A stretch of 64,000 bases of DNA, taken from the NCBI RefSeq assembly GCF_049801055.1, contig NZ_JBNAGF010000008.1, forward strand, positions 142,383 to 206,382, in the 5' to 3' direction. This stretch comes from JBNAGF01 sp049801055. Its GTDB lineage: Bacteria; Pseudomonadota; Alphaproteobacteria; Rhodobacterales; Rhodobacteraceae. The position numbers were made by a program, and so were the translations under genes. A model generated the notes under the pieces. The model saw only the letters and a program-made list of their open reading frames with translations, did not search any database and was not told where the DNA came from. Positions 8,636-17,498 of this stretch are shown one piece after another. Each line of letters opens with the position of its first letter. Positions within the stretch are counted from its first letter, which is position 1.

Positions 8636-9538
8636 ATGAGTGCGCAGGTTATCGACGGAAAGGCATTTGCGGCCACGGTTCGGGCAAAGGTTTCAGAACA
8701 GGTGGCCAAGCTGAAGGAAGAGCAGGGGATCACCCCTGGACTGGCGGTTGTTCTTGTCGGTGAGGATCCGGCCTCACAGGTCTATGTGCGCTCCAAAGGC
8801 AAGCAGACGGTCGAAGTTGGCATGAACTCTTACGAGCACAAGCTGGATCCGGATACAGCTGAGGCGGATCTCCTGGCATTGATCGACACGCTGAACAACG
8901 ACCCGGCGGTGCATGGTATTCTGGTGCAATTGCCGTTGCCCGGGCATCTGAACGAAGATCTGGTGATCAATGCCATAGACCCGGCCAAGGATGTGGACGG
9001 GTTCCACATTTCCAACGTTGGTCTGCTGGGCACCGGCCAAAAATCGATGGTGCCCTGCACTCCGCTGGGTTGTCTCATGATGCTGCGCGACCATCATGGA
9101 AGCCTTTCTGGTCTGGACGCCGTGGTGATCGGGCGGTCGAACATCGTGGGTAAGCCGATGGCGCAACTTCTGCTTGGCGACAGCTGCACCGTGACTATCG
9201 CCCATTCGCGTACCAAGGATCTGCCCGAGGTGGTGCGCCGCGCGGACATTGTTGTTGCCGCAGTAGGTCGGCCGGAGATGGTTCCGGGCGAGTGGATCAA
9301 GCCTGGCGCCACTGTTATCGATGTGGGCATCAACAGGATCGATGCACCGGAAAAAGGCGAAGGTAAGACACGCCTTGTTGGCGACGTGCATTATCCGAGC
9401 GCCGCGGAATTCGCTGGCGCGATTACCCCGGTTCCGGGTGGCGTCGGCCCCATGACGATTGCCTGTCTTCTGGCCAATACTCTTACGGCGTGTTGTCGTG
9501 CAAACGGTCTTTCTGAACCCGAAGGGCTGACGGCCTGA
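8636..9538 (+). CDS. folD: bifunctional methylene-THF dehydrogenase/methenyl-THF cyclohydrolase FolD
   Basis: NADP-dependent enzyme that interconverts 5,10-methylene-, methenyl- and 10-formyl-THF. The 300-residue product has the substrate motif SQVYVRSKGKQT with the catalytic lysine, then AIDPAKDVDGFH. The C-terminal Rossmann region carries VIGRSNIVGKPMAQLLL and the signature ITPVPGGVGPMT. The ATG follows a GGAGAGGA Shine-Dalgarno sequence. It works with Fhs, encoded upstream on the same strand, to link formate to methylene-THF. The gene ends 8 bases from the convergent thioesterase gene. Confidence 0.98.
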   Translation: MSAQVIDGKAFAATVRAKVSEQVAKLKEEQGITPGLAVVLVGEDPASQVYVRSKGKQTVEVGMNSYEHKLDPDTAEADLLALIDTLNNDPAVHGILVQLPLPGHLNEDLVINAIDPAKDVDGFHISNVGLLGTGQKSMVPCTPLGCLMMLRDHHGSLSGLDAVVIGRSNIVGKPMAQLLLGDSCTVTIAHSRTKDLPEVVRRADIVVAAVGRPEMVPGEWIKPGATVIDVGINRIDAPEKGEGKTRLVGDVHYPSAAEFAGAITPVPGGVGPMTIACLLANTLTACCRANGLSEPEGLTA

Positions 9539-9546
9539 CCCATAGC

Positions 9547-9954
9547 CTAGATGGGGACCGGGATCATGGTGCCTTGCAAGACTGCGACTAAGGTTTCCCG
9601 GTTGTCCTCGATGGCATAAACCTCGGCGGACACCACGATCAGCCGCCGGCCGGGTTTCAGCACCCGACCGGTCGTCCGCATCAGGTCGCCGCGACCCGGT
9701 GCCAGAAGGTTTATCTTGTTTTCCGCAGTCATCACCTCCTGATCCTCCGGCATCAGGGTCAGCGCGGAGTAACCGGCCGCTGTGTCACCCAGCGCAAAGG
9801 CCAGCGCTGCGTGCGCGACACCTTGCTGCTGGCGGCTTCCTTCGAGGATCGGGGCGGAGATAATCACCGACCCTTCCTCTACCAGGTCGATCTTGGCGCC
9901 AAAGGTTGCCATCATGCTCTGCCGGGAGAAGCTTTCCGTAATCCTTTGTTCCAT
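9547..9954 (-). CDS. PaaI-family hotdog-fold thioesterase
   Basis: Small hotdog-fold protein, probably an acyl-CoA thioesterase; the substrate is unknown. The 135-residue protein carries the family pattern QQQGVAHAALAFALGDTAAGYSAL, where residues on the central helix bind the acyl-CoA, followed by TAENKINLLAPGRGD. Similar proteins act in phenylacetate degradation, but no paa genes are in the window. The ATG at 9954 is used rather than the TTG one codon upstream, because AAGGGA precedes it at a suitable distance. It is transcribed toward folD and divergently from the LytTR gene. Confidence 0.75.
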   Translation of the reverse strand: MEQRITESFSRQSMMATFGAKIDLVEEGSVIISAPILEGSRQQQGVAHAALAFALGDTAAGYSALTLMPEDQEVMTAENKINLLAPGRGDLMRTTGRVLKPGRRLIVVSAEVYAIEDNRETLVAVLQGTMIPVPI

Positions 9955-10093
9955 CAAGTTTCCCTTCTTGAGCGTGTACCAGATTTAGATGCAGCGTTTA
10001 CCAGATCGCAAAGTTTTGAGCTTTCGCTATTGGAGCCGATGCCCCGCCTGCGATAGTAAGAGAGGTGGAAGAGATTATTTTGCCTGAATTATT

Positions 10094-10837
10094 ATGCGGC
10101 AACGGTTTTTGAAGACGCGCAGCAGGAGTGTTTTTCAGGGAGCGCTGGCGGTTTGGCTGCTTTTTTCCTTGATGTTCGCCCTGGCTGGACCCTTTGGCAG
10201 CTTCGCCCTGCCATTTACGGAGCGGCTGGTCTATTGGCTTTTGCTCCTTGGCGGAGCCGGAGTCGTGACACAAGCCAGCGGCTTTCTGGTTAACCGTACA
10301 GGGCAAAGTTGGCACCCTTTGGCTGCCGGCGCATTGTCGGTTGCGGTGATATCGCTGTTGCTATCGCCCTTTTGTTGGGGTGTTACATGGGCCATGTCCG
10401 AGCCGGGGCCTCAGGATGATCCGTCACTGATTGGTGTGTCGCAATATGTTGTGGTGATGGCGACCGGTTTGCTGACAGCGCGGGGTTTTCTGACCGAAAG
10501 AAAATCCCCGCCCGAAACGGCTGAACAGCCGCGTCTGCTGCGCCGCTTGCCCGCTGATTTCGTCGGACCGGTTTTGCGCCTCACTGTGCGGGACCACATG
10601 GTCGAAGTCTTTGGGCCAGAGCACGCGTCAGAAATCCGTCTGAAATTCACAGACGCGATTGCCGAAATGGAGCCGGTCGAGGGGTATTGCACCCATCGGT
10701 CCCATTGGGTTACGCGAGAAGCCATCGCCGGCATCGAGAGATCAGGTAGCAAGATCCACATTTTGCTCAGCAATGGGGATCGGATTCCGGTTAGTCGCAC
10801 CTACAAACCCGGTTTGGAACAGGCCGGTATCCTGTAA
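10094..10837 (+). CDS. membrane-anchored LytTR-type DNA-binding regulator
   Basis: The N-terminal half of this 247-residue protein has about four hydrophobic segments (near residues 15-35, 41-61, 74-96 and 110-126). The C-terminal half (about 155-247) matches a LytTR domain, with RLTVRDHMVEVFG, a central CTHRSHWVTREAIAGIERSGSK, and the ending LLSNGDRIPVSRTYKPGLEQAG. LytTR domains bind direct repeats in promoters. With no receiver domain, this looks like a one-component regulator that senses something in the membrane, a layout common in Rhodobacterales. No sensor kinase or obvious target gene is adjacent. Its signal and regulon are unknown. Confidence 0.85.
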   Translation: MRQRFLKTRSRSVFQGALAVWLLFSLMFALAGPFGSFALPFTERLVYWLLLLGGAGVVTQASGFLVNRTGQSWHPLAAGALSVAVISLLLSPFCWGVTWAMSEPGPQDDPSLIGVSQYVVVMATGLLTARGFLTERKSPPETAEQPRLLRRLPADFVGPVLRLTVRDHMVEVFGPEHASEIRLKFTDAIAEMEPVEGYCTHRSHWVTREAIAGIERSGSKIHILLSNGDRIPVSRTYKPGLEQAGIL

Positions 10838-10846
10838 CTGGCGCGC

Positions 10847-11512
10847 TCAGGTCCGGGGCATCGGCATGGCAAGGGGCTTTGCGCCAGTAAGAATGGCGAT
10901 CGCTTCGGGGCGCATGATGTCACTCAGTACTGCTTCGTCACTACGTAGCCCGCCTGTATAGGTCCCATAGGCCGGGAGAACCACACGATCGGGATCAGCC
11001 AGAAACGCCGGCCGGGTGATGGATCGGGCGCGGGTTCGCAGCCTGACCTTGGGGTGGTAGTGCCCCGAAATCTCGCCGCTTGCACCGGGCTTCGCAATGT
11101 GTCGGAAGGTCAGTGGTGCAAGCGGCAGTTCTGTCAGATGGGTGCCGCCCAGATCGACAGGGCCGGGATCGTGATTGCCCTCGATCCAAACCCATCTGCG
11201 CCCGGCCTGCATCTTTGTGATCCACATTTTTTCATCATCCGGCAAGGAAAACGCGGCTTCGGTGTCGTCAAAGCTGTCGCCTAGACAAATTACTACCCGC
11301 GCATTCGTTTTCGACAGATCAGCTGCGAGCCGGGTCAGGGTGTCCCGGGTTTCATACGGAGGCAAAGGAGCGCCTCCGCGCCGTGCGATGCGCTCGGCTT
11401 TACCCAGATGAAGATCGGATACGCAAAGCAGCTCTTTTTCGGGCCACCATAGAGCTCCGGAACCGAGCGCGCGCAAGTCTGTTCCGGCAAGAGTGACGGA
11501 AAGTTCGTTCAT
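10847..11512 (-). CDS. pdeM: ligase-associated DNA damage response endonuclease PdeM
   Basis: Metallophosphatase-fold nuclease of the 'ligase-associated' bacterial DNA repair set. The 221-residue product shows the metal-ligand motifs in order: VSDLHLGKAE, CLGDSFDD, IEGNHDPG and SGHYHPK. The ATG at 11512 has GAGGA with a 7-base spacer. An ATG at 11557 overlapping the helicase stop would add 15 residues that do not look conserved. It lies directly downstream of the partner DEXH helicase and is probably co-transcribed. The ATP-dependent ligase and MBL-fold exonuclease of the same set are not in this window. Confidence 0.88.
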   Translation of the reverse strand: MNELSVTLAGTDLRALGSGALWWPEKELLCVSDLHLGKAERIARRGGAPLPPYETRDTLTRLAADLSKTNARVVICLGDSFDDTEAAFSLPDDEKMWITKMQAGRRWVWIEGNHDPGPVDLGGTHLTELPLAPLTFRHIAKPGASGEISGHYHPKVRLRTRARSITRPAFLADPDRVVLPAYGTYTGGLRSDEAVLSDIMRPEAIAILTGAKPLAMPMPRT

Positions 11513-11553
11513 GTTGTGTTCCTCGCCGATCACGGGCTTGATTGCAAGCGGCA

Positions 11554-13968
11554 TCATTCCATTGCGGCCAACCCCGAACTTTCCATCAGACGTTTGGTTT
11601 CTTCTGCGAGAAGCCGTTCCTCCGCAGCGCCCTGAACCGGAACTTTGCCGACTTCGAGAAACAGTGGCGCGGCAAGAGGCGTGACCCGCTTGAGCCTGTG
11701 GAGATCAATCCTGTTGCCAACCCGTGCGATCATCTCTTCGATCCGGCCAAAATCCACCAAACCGCGCAAAGCCTCGGTGCGCGTGATCTGCATCAATACG
11801 TGTTCCGGGTCGTATTTCAGCAAGGTGTCATAAAGAATGTCCGAGGAAAACGTCGCCTGCCTTCCGGTCTTTTTCTGCCCCGGCAGGTTGCGTTCGATCA
11901 GCCCGGCAATTGTTGCCGAAACGCGAAAGGTGCGCTTCATCACCGCGTTGCCTGCCAGCCATCCGTCCAGCCCCTGACGCAGAGCATCGATATCAAACAG
12001 GGGCGCGGCATCATTTAGCGGATCCAGCCCCCAAATCAGAGTGGCATAGTCGGTCGATACGAACCCCAACGGATGCAAACCGGTTTCTTCCATGCGTTTG
12101 GTCAGCAACAGCCCAAGCGTCTGTTGCGCATTGCGACCGGCGAAACCATAAACGCAAACATGTTCTCTCCCATCGTGTGGAAAGCTTTCAATCAGAAGCC
12201 TCCCAGATTGTGGGAGTGAGGAGACTTCGTTCTGAAGACGCAACCAATCCGCTGTATGCTCGGGAAGAGATGACCAATCCTGACGGGCGAACAGGTCGAG
12301 AATTCGCGCGCTGAGATGGGTGGATGTCGCGAATTTTGTTCCTGAGAACGTTGCGATCTTGGGATTTCGGGCCGCATCGCGGCTGACCTCGACGGTCATT
12401 TCCCGCAACCCTTCGTATCGTACGATCCGACCGCCGATCAGGAAAGTGTCTCCCGGCGTGAGCGAGGCAGCGAAACTCTCTTCAACTTCCCCCAACGGCT
12501 TGCCGCCTCGGTTTCGTTTCATTCTGACCTTGAGAAGATCGGCATCCTGAATTGTGCCGATGTTCATGCGTATTCGCTGTGCGCTGCGGGGGTCTCTCAA
12601 CTGCCATTTCCCGTCAGGTCGCTGCAACAGCCGCTGCCATCGGTCATAAGCCCGGAAGGCGTATCCGCCTGTCGCACAGAACTCCAGGCAGGCATCAAAA
12701 TCCTTGCGGCTCAGGTCCACATACGGACCGGCGCTGCGCATTTCCTCGAACAACTCGGTCGCGTCAAAAGGGCCGGCACATGCTGCAATCAGGATATGCT
12801 GGCACAGAACGTCCCGGGGGCCAGGGCCACGGGGATCACCGTCAAGCTCACGCGCCTTGACGGCTTCGAGCGCCGCCAGGCATTCAACCACCTCGAACCG
12901 GTTGGCCGGCACCAGCAGTGCCTTGGAGGGGGCATTGTAACGATGGTTGGCTCGCCCGATCCGTTGCACAAGCCGTTTGACGTTCTTTGGTGCTCCGATC
13001 TGGATCACGAGATCCACGTCGCCCCAATCAATGCCAAGGTCAAGCGACCCGGTGCAGACCACGGCGCGCAGTTGACCGCGCACCATGGCGGCTTCGACCC
13101 TCTCTCGCTGCGCCCTGTCCAAAGAGCCGTGATGAACTGCAATCGGCAAGCCTTCTTCGTTGGCAAGCCAAAGATTGTGAAAGAAAATCTCAGCCTGAGC
13201 CCTTGTATTGTGAAAAATCAGGGTGGTCTTGTGGCGGCGGATCTGCTCGAGAACGGCGTCGATAGAATAGGCCGCCCCGCCTCCCGCCCAAGGAGGCTGT
13301 TGAGCGGTCTGCAGCATTGAAATGTCCGGATCGGGGCCGGGGTCGGCGACCAGCACATTGCAGGGATCCGGGTGCCGGGCGAGAAACCGGGCAATTGCTT
13401 CGGGGTCCTCGACCGTCGCCGACAGCCCAACGCGTCGCAGACCAGGGCAGATCGTCTGCAACCGTGCCAGCGACAACATCAACTGATCGCCCCGTTTGCT
13501 TTCGGCAAGCGCATGTATTTCGTCCACGATCACGCGTTGCAGTCCGGAAAATGTTCGATCCGCATCCTCGTAGGATGTCAGCAGAGCAAGGCTTTCAGGA
13601 GTTGTTAGCAGGATATGAGGCGGATCGGCGCGCTGTCGTTTTTTTCGGGTGGCAGAGGTGTCGCCGGTTCGATCTTCGATCCGAATTCCGAGATCAAGTT
13701 CTTCGGCCGGAGCGCGAAGATTGCGTTTGATATCCGCCGCCAACGCCTTGAGTGGCGAAACATAAAGCGTGTGCAGGCCCTCATGTGCTCCGTCCGCCAG
13801 TTCCGCCAGCGTGGGCAGGAAACCGGCCATGGTTTTGCCGCCGCCTGTGGGCGCAATCAACAATGTCACCGGATCACCGGCGCGTTGCAGCATGTCCTTC
13901 TGGTGCGGATGCAAAGACCAGCCCCGGTCGGAGAACCACCCAGCAATGGAGGACGGCAAAGATGTCAT
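11554..13968 (-). CDS. ligase-associated DNA damage response DEXH box helicase (Lhr family)
   Basis: Superfamily 2 helicase related to the core of Lhr, likely a 3'-5' DNA translocase in repair. The 804-residue protein has motif I APTGGGKT at residues 39-46, LYVSPLKALAADIKRN (Ia), VIVDEIHALAESKRG (motif II), VGLSATVEDPEAIARFL (motif III), and QRIGRANHR (motif VI). Lhr-specific winged-helix and beta-sheet regions follow. It pairs with pdeM downstream. The normal partners in the set (ATP-dependent DNA ligase and exonuclease) are absent here, so they are encoded elsewhere or missing. The gene upstream belongs to the Tad locus. Confidence 0.93.
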   Translation of the reverse strand: MTSLPSSIAGWFSDRGWSLHPHQKDMLQRAGDPVTLLIAPTGGGKTMAGFLPTLAELADGAHEGLHTLYVSPLKALAADIKRNLRAPAEELDLGIRIEDRTGDTSATRKKRQRADPPHILLTTPESLALLTSYEDADRTFSGLQRVIVDEIHALAESKRGDQLMLSLARLQTICPGLRRVGLSATVEDPEAIARFLARHPDPCNVLVADPGPDPDISMLQTAQQPPWAGGGAAYSIDAVLEQIRRHKTTLIFHNTRAQAEIFFHNLWLANEEGLPIAVHHGSLDRAQRERVEAAMVRGQLRAVVCTGSLDLGIDWGDVDLVIQIGAPKNVKRLVQRIGRANHRYNAPSKALLVPANRFEVVECLAALEAVKARELDGDPRGPGPRDVLCQHILIAACAGPFDATELFEEMRSAGPYVDLSRKDFDACLEFCATGGYAFRAYDRWQRLLQRPDGKWQLRDPRSAQRIRMNIGTIQDADLLKVRMKRNRGGKPLGEVEESFAASLTPGDTFLIGGRIVRYEGLREMTVEVSRDAARNPKIATFSGTKFATSTHLSARILDLFARQDWSSLPEHTADWLRLQNEVSSLPQSGRLLIESFPHDGREHVCVYGFAGRNAQQTLGLLLTKRMEETGLHPLGFVSTDYATLIWGLDPLNDAAPLFDIDALRQGLDGWLAGNAVMKRTFRVSATIAGLIERNLPGQKKTGRQATFSSDILYDTLLKYDPEHVLMQITRTEALRGLVDFGRIEEMIARVGNRIDLHRLKRVTPLAAPLFLEVGKVPVQGAAEERLLAEETKRLMESSGLAAME

Positions 13969-14040
13969 CGCCCCGGTCTACAGCAATTTGCACCCGAGTG
14001 GATGGAGAAACGCGAATTTTGACTGACCTGTGGGGCCCCG

Positions 14041-15348
14041 TTACTTCACAATCTCTTCGTCTTTGACGAACATGTTTGCCCATGCGCGATCGATAAGCTC
14101 GGGGCTCATCTGGTATGGGATGCCCTCAAATTCGCAAATTGAGATCATCTGATCGATCAGGAAGATCGGTTGGTAGTTTGCATAAACGTTGTCGATTGTC
14201 GGGTATTTGACCTTCAGAAGATGAATAAGCGCAGTCTCATCAAGCGGGATGCCCTTCTTTCGGGCCACCAGCGCAAAGATCTTGAGGAAGTTCTCTTGGC
14301 TGGGCCCGTCGATTTTGATCTTGAAGAAGATCCGGCGCAGCGCCGCTTGGTCAAAGATCTCGTTAGGGTGAAAGTTGGTCGAAAAGATCACCAGCGTGTC
14401 GAACGGAACCTCGAATTTTTCGCCCGATTGCAGGCCGAGAATGTCTTTGCCTTCTTCCAAAGGTACAATCCATCGGTTGATCAGCGCCTGCGGTGGTTCG
14501 GCCTGGCGGCCAAGGTCGTCGACGATGAAGATACCGCCGGTGGATTTCAATTGCAGCGGCGCCTGGTAGGTGCGGGCGGTCGGGTTGTAGACCAAATCCA
14601 GCATCGACAGCGAAAGTTCGCCCCCGGTGATAACGGTAGGACGCTCGCAGCAGACGTAGCGGGAATCGTAGCGGCGCACGCGGCGCAAACTATGCGGGTC
14701 GTCGACCTCATCGGGCAAAGCATTGTGAACGATGGGATCATAAACGGTAATGACCTGTCCGGAATACTCGATAGCACGCGGAACATAGACCTTGTCACCA
14801 AGAGCATCTCGAATCCCGTTTGAAATTGAGGACTTACCGTTCCCGGGCGGGCCGTACATCAGAATGGATCGCCCGGCGCTGACCGCAGGGCCGAGATGGT
14901 CGAGCAGGCTGTCGGGCAGAACAAGGTGCCCCATCGCATTGGTCAGTTGATCGCGGGTGACCTGAATATTCCGGATTGATTGGCGCTTGACCTGTTCGCG
15001 GTAGACTTCCAGCGGAACCGGCATGGCCCCAAAGTACTCCGACTGGCTCAGTGCATCCAGCGCCCGCGCTCGGCCGGCGTCTGTCAGCTGATAGCCCATT
15101 TCATTGCCGTTGTTGGCATTCAGCGTCCCGGTTGCTTCGAGCAGTTTCTGTTCGCGGGCCATGTCCACAAGTTCTTGCGTTACCGACCCGGGCAAGCAAA
15201 TGGCCTTGGCAATATCGCTGACCATGTCCACGTTCTTGCGAAACATTGTCTTGAGCAGAATGTCCCGCATCATCACGATGGGCAGCTGCATTTCCGCCAT
15301 GCCCTTCGGGGGGGGCGGAGCCATCACGGAAGTGGTGTGCATGTTCAT
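14041..15348 (-). CDS. AAA+ ATPase of unknown role at the distal end of the Tad locus
   Basis: About 435 residues. The N-terminal part (about 20-135) looks like a winged-helix/adaptor region (LPGSVTQELVDMAREQKLLEA, YQLTDAGRARALDAL). A single AAA+ module follows, with Walker A MYGPPGNGKSS, a Walker B-like GIFIVDDLGRQ, and the sensor-1-like TLVIFSTNFHPNEIFDQAALRRIFF. In place of the usual acidic pair, Walker B has DD. The start is uncertain: ATG 15348, ATG 15342 or TTG 15378. It is the last gene of the minus-strand Tad cluster, 154 bases after cpaA. It is distinct from the CpaF secretion ATPase, and its function is not known to me. Confidence 0.8.
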   Translation of the reverse strand: MNMHTTSVMAPPPPKGMAEMQLPIVMMRDILLKTMFRKNVDMVSDIAKAICLPGSVTQELVDMAREQKLLEATGTLNANNGNEMGYQLTDAGRARALDALSQSEYFGAMPVPLEVYREQVKRQSIRNIQVTRDQLTNAMGHLVLPDSLLDHLGPAVSAGRSILMYGPPGNGKSSISNGIRDALGDKVYVPRAIEYSGQVITVYDPIVHNALPDEVDDPHSLRRVRRYDSRYVCCERPTVITGGELSLSMLDLVYNPTARTYQAPLQLKSTGGIFIVDDLGRQAEPPQALINRWIVPLEEGKDILGLQSGEKFEVPFDTLVIFSTNFHPNEIFDQAALRRIFFKIKIDGPSQENFLKIFALVARKKGIPLDETALIHLLKVKYPTIDNVYANYQPIFLIDQMISICEFEGIPYQMSPELIDRAWANMFVKDEEIVK

Positions 15349-15502
15349 GGGTCGGACCTGTAAATTGTTCAGGGACAAACCGAGGCATCAGCCCCGAAAG
15401 TCTGCGAAGTTGCTCTTTGCAGCAGTTTCTCAGGCCAATGTGGCAAATGAAGGGCATGTGTTTGGCCTGACCGGGGATCAAGCTATTCCCATTCAATGGC
15501 AG

Positions 15503-15997
15503 TTATTGCCCCAATAAGGCGGCCAGAATGAGATACAGTGCCAGCGTTGCGCCTAGGCAGAGCCCCATCGGGAACTTCTGGCCCGTGCTCCAGCTTTTCC
15601 AATGCGGAGCGATCTGGCGCAACCCGGTATGCTTGGCCAACCGGTGTGTTGTAAACGCAGCCAGCGTGCTGGCGCAAAGAATCATGATCACGACCAGCAT
15701 GTCCGGCGGCGCGATGAACCCGGCCGCGGCGGCAATGAATTTGGCATCGCCTGCGCCCATTGCTCCGCCGGCGTTTAGGAGTATGCCGATAACCAGCATG
15801 ACCGCCATGCGAATGACGCCCATGCCGTAGTCGGGCAGGGGCAGCACAAACGGGCCAACAACAAGATAGACCACCGCCAGCGCGATTACGGCCTGGTTGG
15901 TGATGCGCATTTCCCGCAGATCCGTGAAAGCCACGTAATAGCAGAGCGGCAGCACGAATGGCAGGAACCACAACGCAGCCGTTTGCGACAGCGCCAT
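15503..15997 (-). CDS. cpaA: prepilin peptidase CpaA/TadV
   Basis: Inner-membrane aspartic peptidase that removes the short leader of Flp prepilins. The 164-residue protein has about five to six hydrophobic segments and the two conserved aspartates of the family: Asp26 in TDLREMRITN and Asp84 in GAGDAK (81-86). It is the short, single-domain form without the methyltransferase domain of PilD, as usual for Tad systems. It begins 4 bases after the upstream TPR gene, so the two are in one operon. Expected substrates are the three Flp-like pilins near 25.7-26.7 kb. Confidence 0.95.
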   Translation of the reverse strand: MALSQTAALWFLPFVLPLCYYVAFTDLREMRITNQAVIALAVVYLVVGPFVLPLPDYGMGVIRMAVMLVIGILLNAGGAMGAGDAKFIAAAAGFIAPPDMLVVIMILCASTLAAFTTHRLAKHTGLRQIAPHWKSWSTGQKFPMGLCLGATLALYLILAALLGQ

Positions 15998-16001
15998 TAG
16001 A

Positions 16002-16850
16002 TCAGCCGTTCTCCAGCGCCCGCAGACTGCGGACAGCTTCTTCGAAGTGCTGGGGGTGGGTGTTGATTGCTTCGCGCAGCAGCCCCTTGCCGGTTTCGAC
16101 GTCGCCTTGCTTCACGGCCGATAAGGCCATCGTATGCAGCAACAGCGCCCGTTCAGATTGAGCCATCGGCACAACCGGAAGATCATATTTGCGCTGTGCG
16201 CCACGGGCCAGAACCATGTTGTTCTTGGCGGTGAACATGGTGGGATCCTGTCGGATTGCATCGCCAAAGAGGCGCTCTGCACCAGAGTAATCGCCACGCG
16301 TCAGTTTGGAATATCCCCAGTTGTTCATGACACCGGCGGGTTTTGTCGTCAGACCCACGGCAGTTTCATAGAAACTGTCCGCAGTTTTCCATTCCTTGTT
16401 GGCGTCGGCAACCATCGCCTCGAGCCGGTAACGCTTGAATGTCTCATGGGTGGGCGGAACCTTGTCGAGCGTCGCCTCAGCTTTTTCCCAGTCGCCGTTG
16501 CGGATCAGTGCATCGGCATACTCCACCTGATCGGCCGGGGTTGCCCCCTCCATTCCAGCGACTTTCGCCCAAGATGCCACACCTTCGGTCGTGCGCTTGG
16601 CCCGGATCTGCGAAAACGCCAGACCGCGCTGAAGGTCGATCCGGTCGGGATCGCTCTTGATCGCGCGCGTGAAGTAATCGATTGCCTCGTTCGGGTCAGC
16701 AACCGTCAGCATCACGTCGTTGAGGTTGTTCTCATCCACGACATTGACGTCCTGAAAGGCCTTTTCGACGGCCTCGTCGCCGGTATCAGTGCAGGCCGAA
16801 AGGGTCAGCCCGCCAATCAGAATTGCCGGAATCAAGGTAAGGTGGCGCAT
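16002..16850 (-). CDS. TPR lipoprotein of the Tad locus (TadD-like)
   Basis: Predicted outer-membrane lipoprotein with a signal peptide ending in the lipobox LSAC (Cys20 acylated). The 282-residue product contains several TPR-like helical repeats, for example DPNEAIDYFTRAIKSDPDR, GDWEKAEATLDKVPP and GDYSGAERLFGDAIRQDP. TadD/CpaO-type TPR lipoproteins help assemble or position the secretin pore in Tad systems. It sits 30 bases from a second TPR lipoprotein gene and 4 bases from cpaA. The pair may split functions carried by a single TadD elsewhere; that is inference. Confidence 0.82.
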   Translation of the reverse strand: MRHLTLIPAILIGGLTLSACTDTGDEAVEKAFQDVNVVDENNLNDVMLTVADPNEAIDYFTRAIKSDPDRIDLQRGLAFSQIRAKRTTEGVASWAKVAGMEGATPADQVEYADALIRNGDWEKAEATLDKVPPTHETFKRYRLEAMVADANKEWKTADSFYETAVGLTTKPAGVMNNWGYSKLTRGDYSGAERLFGDAIRQDPTMFTAKNNMVLARGAQRKYDLPVVPMAQSERALLLHTMALSAVKQGDVETGKGLLREAINTHPQHFEEAVRSLRALENG

Positions 16851-16880
16851 TGTGTGCGTCCTTTACTGCTCTTGCCTCGG

Positions 16881-17498
16881 TCACGGTGTCTTACGGATCA
16901 GGAATTGGGTACTGCCCCGCCGCACCAGTTTATAGTCTTGTTGCTCTGAGCCGACATTAGCAGGATTTTCCGAATTTGCGAGTGCTAAGCGAAGATTGTT
17001 CCTGATTGAGTCACTTTCGCCATTGTCGAGCGCATAGGCCCGGCGAAACATGTGCTCGGCCTCCTGCGATTTCCCGCGTTCCATTAGGACCACGCCAAGG
17101 TTGTTCCATGCTTCGGGCCATTCCGGAGACTGTTCGACGGCCCGGCGCAGCATGTCTTCGGACTGCCCCAGTCGCCCAAGGCCCAGGTTGGCGGTGCCCA
17201 GCCCGGTCAGGATTTCTGGGGTCATGCCTTTTTGCAAAGCGGCACGGGTGTAGGCGTCCAGTGCAAGCTCATATTCGCCAGCTGCCATCAATCGATTGGC
17301 GACCTGCTCCGGATCCGCACCCTCTTTGCGGATGTCGACACCGGGCGCGAGGCTTTCGGCTTCCGCCAGCGCCTCTTCGGTCAGGCTCTGCTCCTGAGTG
17401 CACGAAACCATCGCCGCGCATGCGGCGATGGTCACAAGAATTTGTCTGAACGGTGCGGTCAGCGCCCCACCTGGCGGTTTCATTTGGTATCTGCTCAC
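16881..17498 (-). CDS. second TPR lipoprotein of the Tad locus (TadD-like)
   Basis: A 205-residue protein with a signal peptide and lipobox MVSC (Cys33). TPR repeats follow, around GEYELALDAYTRAALQKGM, GRLGQSEDMLRRAVEQSPEWP and GKSQEAEHMFRRAYALDNG. It is likely an outer-membrane lipoprotein acting with the CpaC secretin. The start overlaps the tadC stop by four bases (ATGA), so it is translationally coupled to tadC. An internal Met at residue 6 is an alternative start. Similarity to TadD is by repeat type and position rather than a diagnostic motif. Confidence 0.82.
   Translation of the reverse strand: MSRYQMKPPGGALTAPFRQILVTIAACAAMVSCTQEQSLTEEALAEAESLAPGVDIRKEGADPEQVANRLMAAGEYELALDAYTRAALQKGMTPEILTGLGTANLGLGRLGQSEDMLRRAVEQSPEWPEAWNNLGVVLMERGKSQEAEHMFRRAYALDNGESDSIRNNLRLALANSENPANVGSEQQDYKLVRRGSTQFLIRKTP

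Noticed and set aside
6646..8733. Minus-strand open frame of 695 codons spanning fhs, the chorismate mutase and the start of folD
   Set aside because: It crosses three well-supported plus-strand genes and shows no domain. It is a by-product of codon bias.
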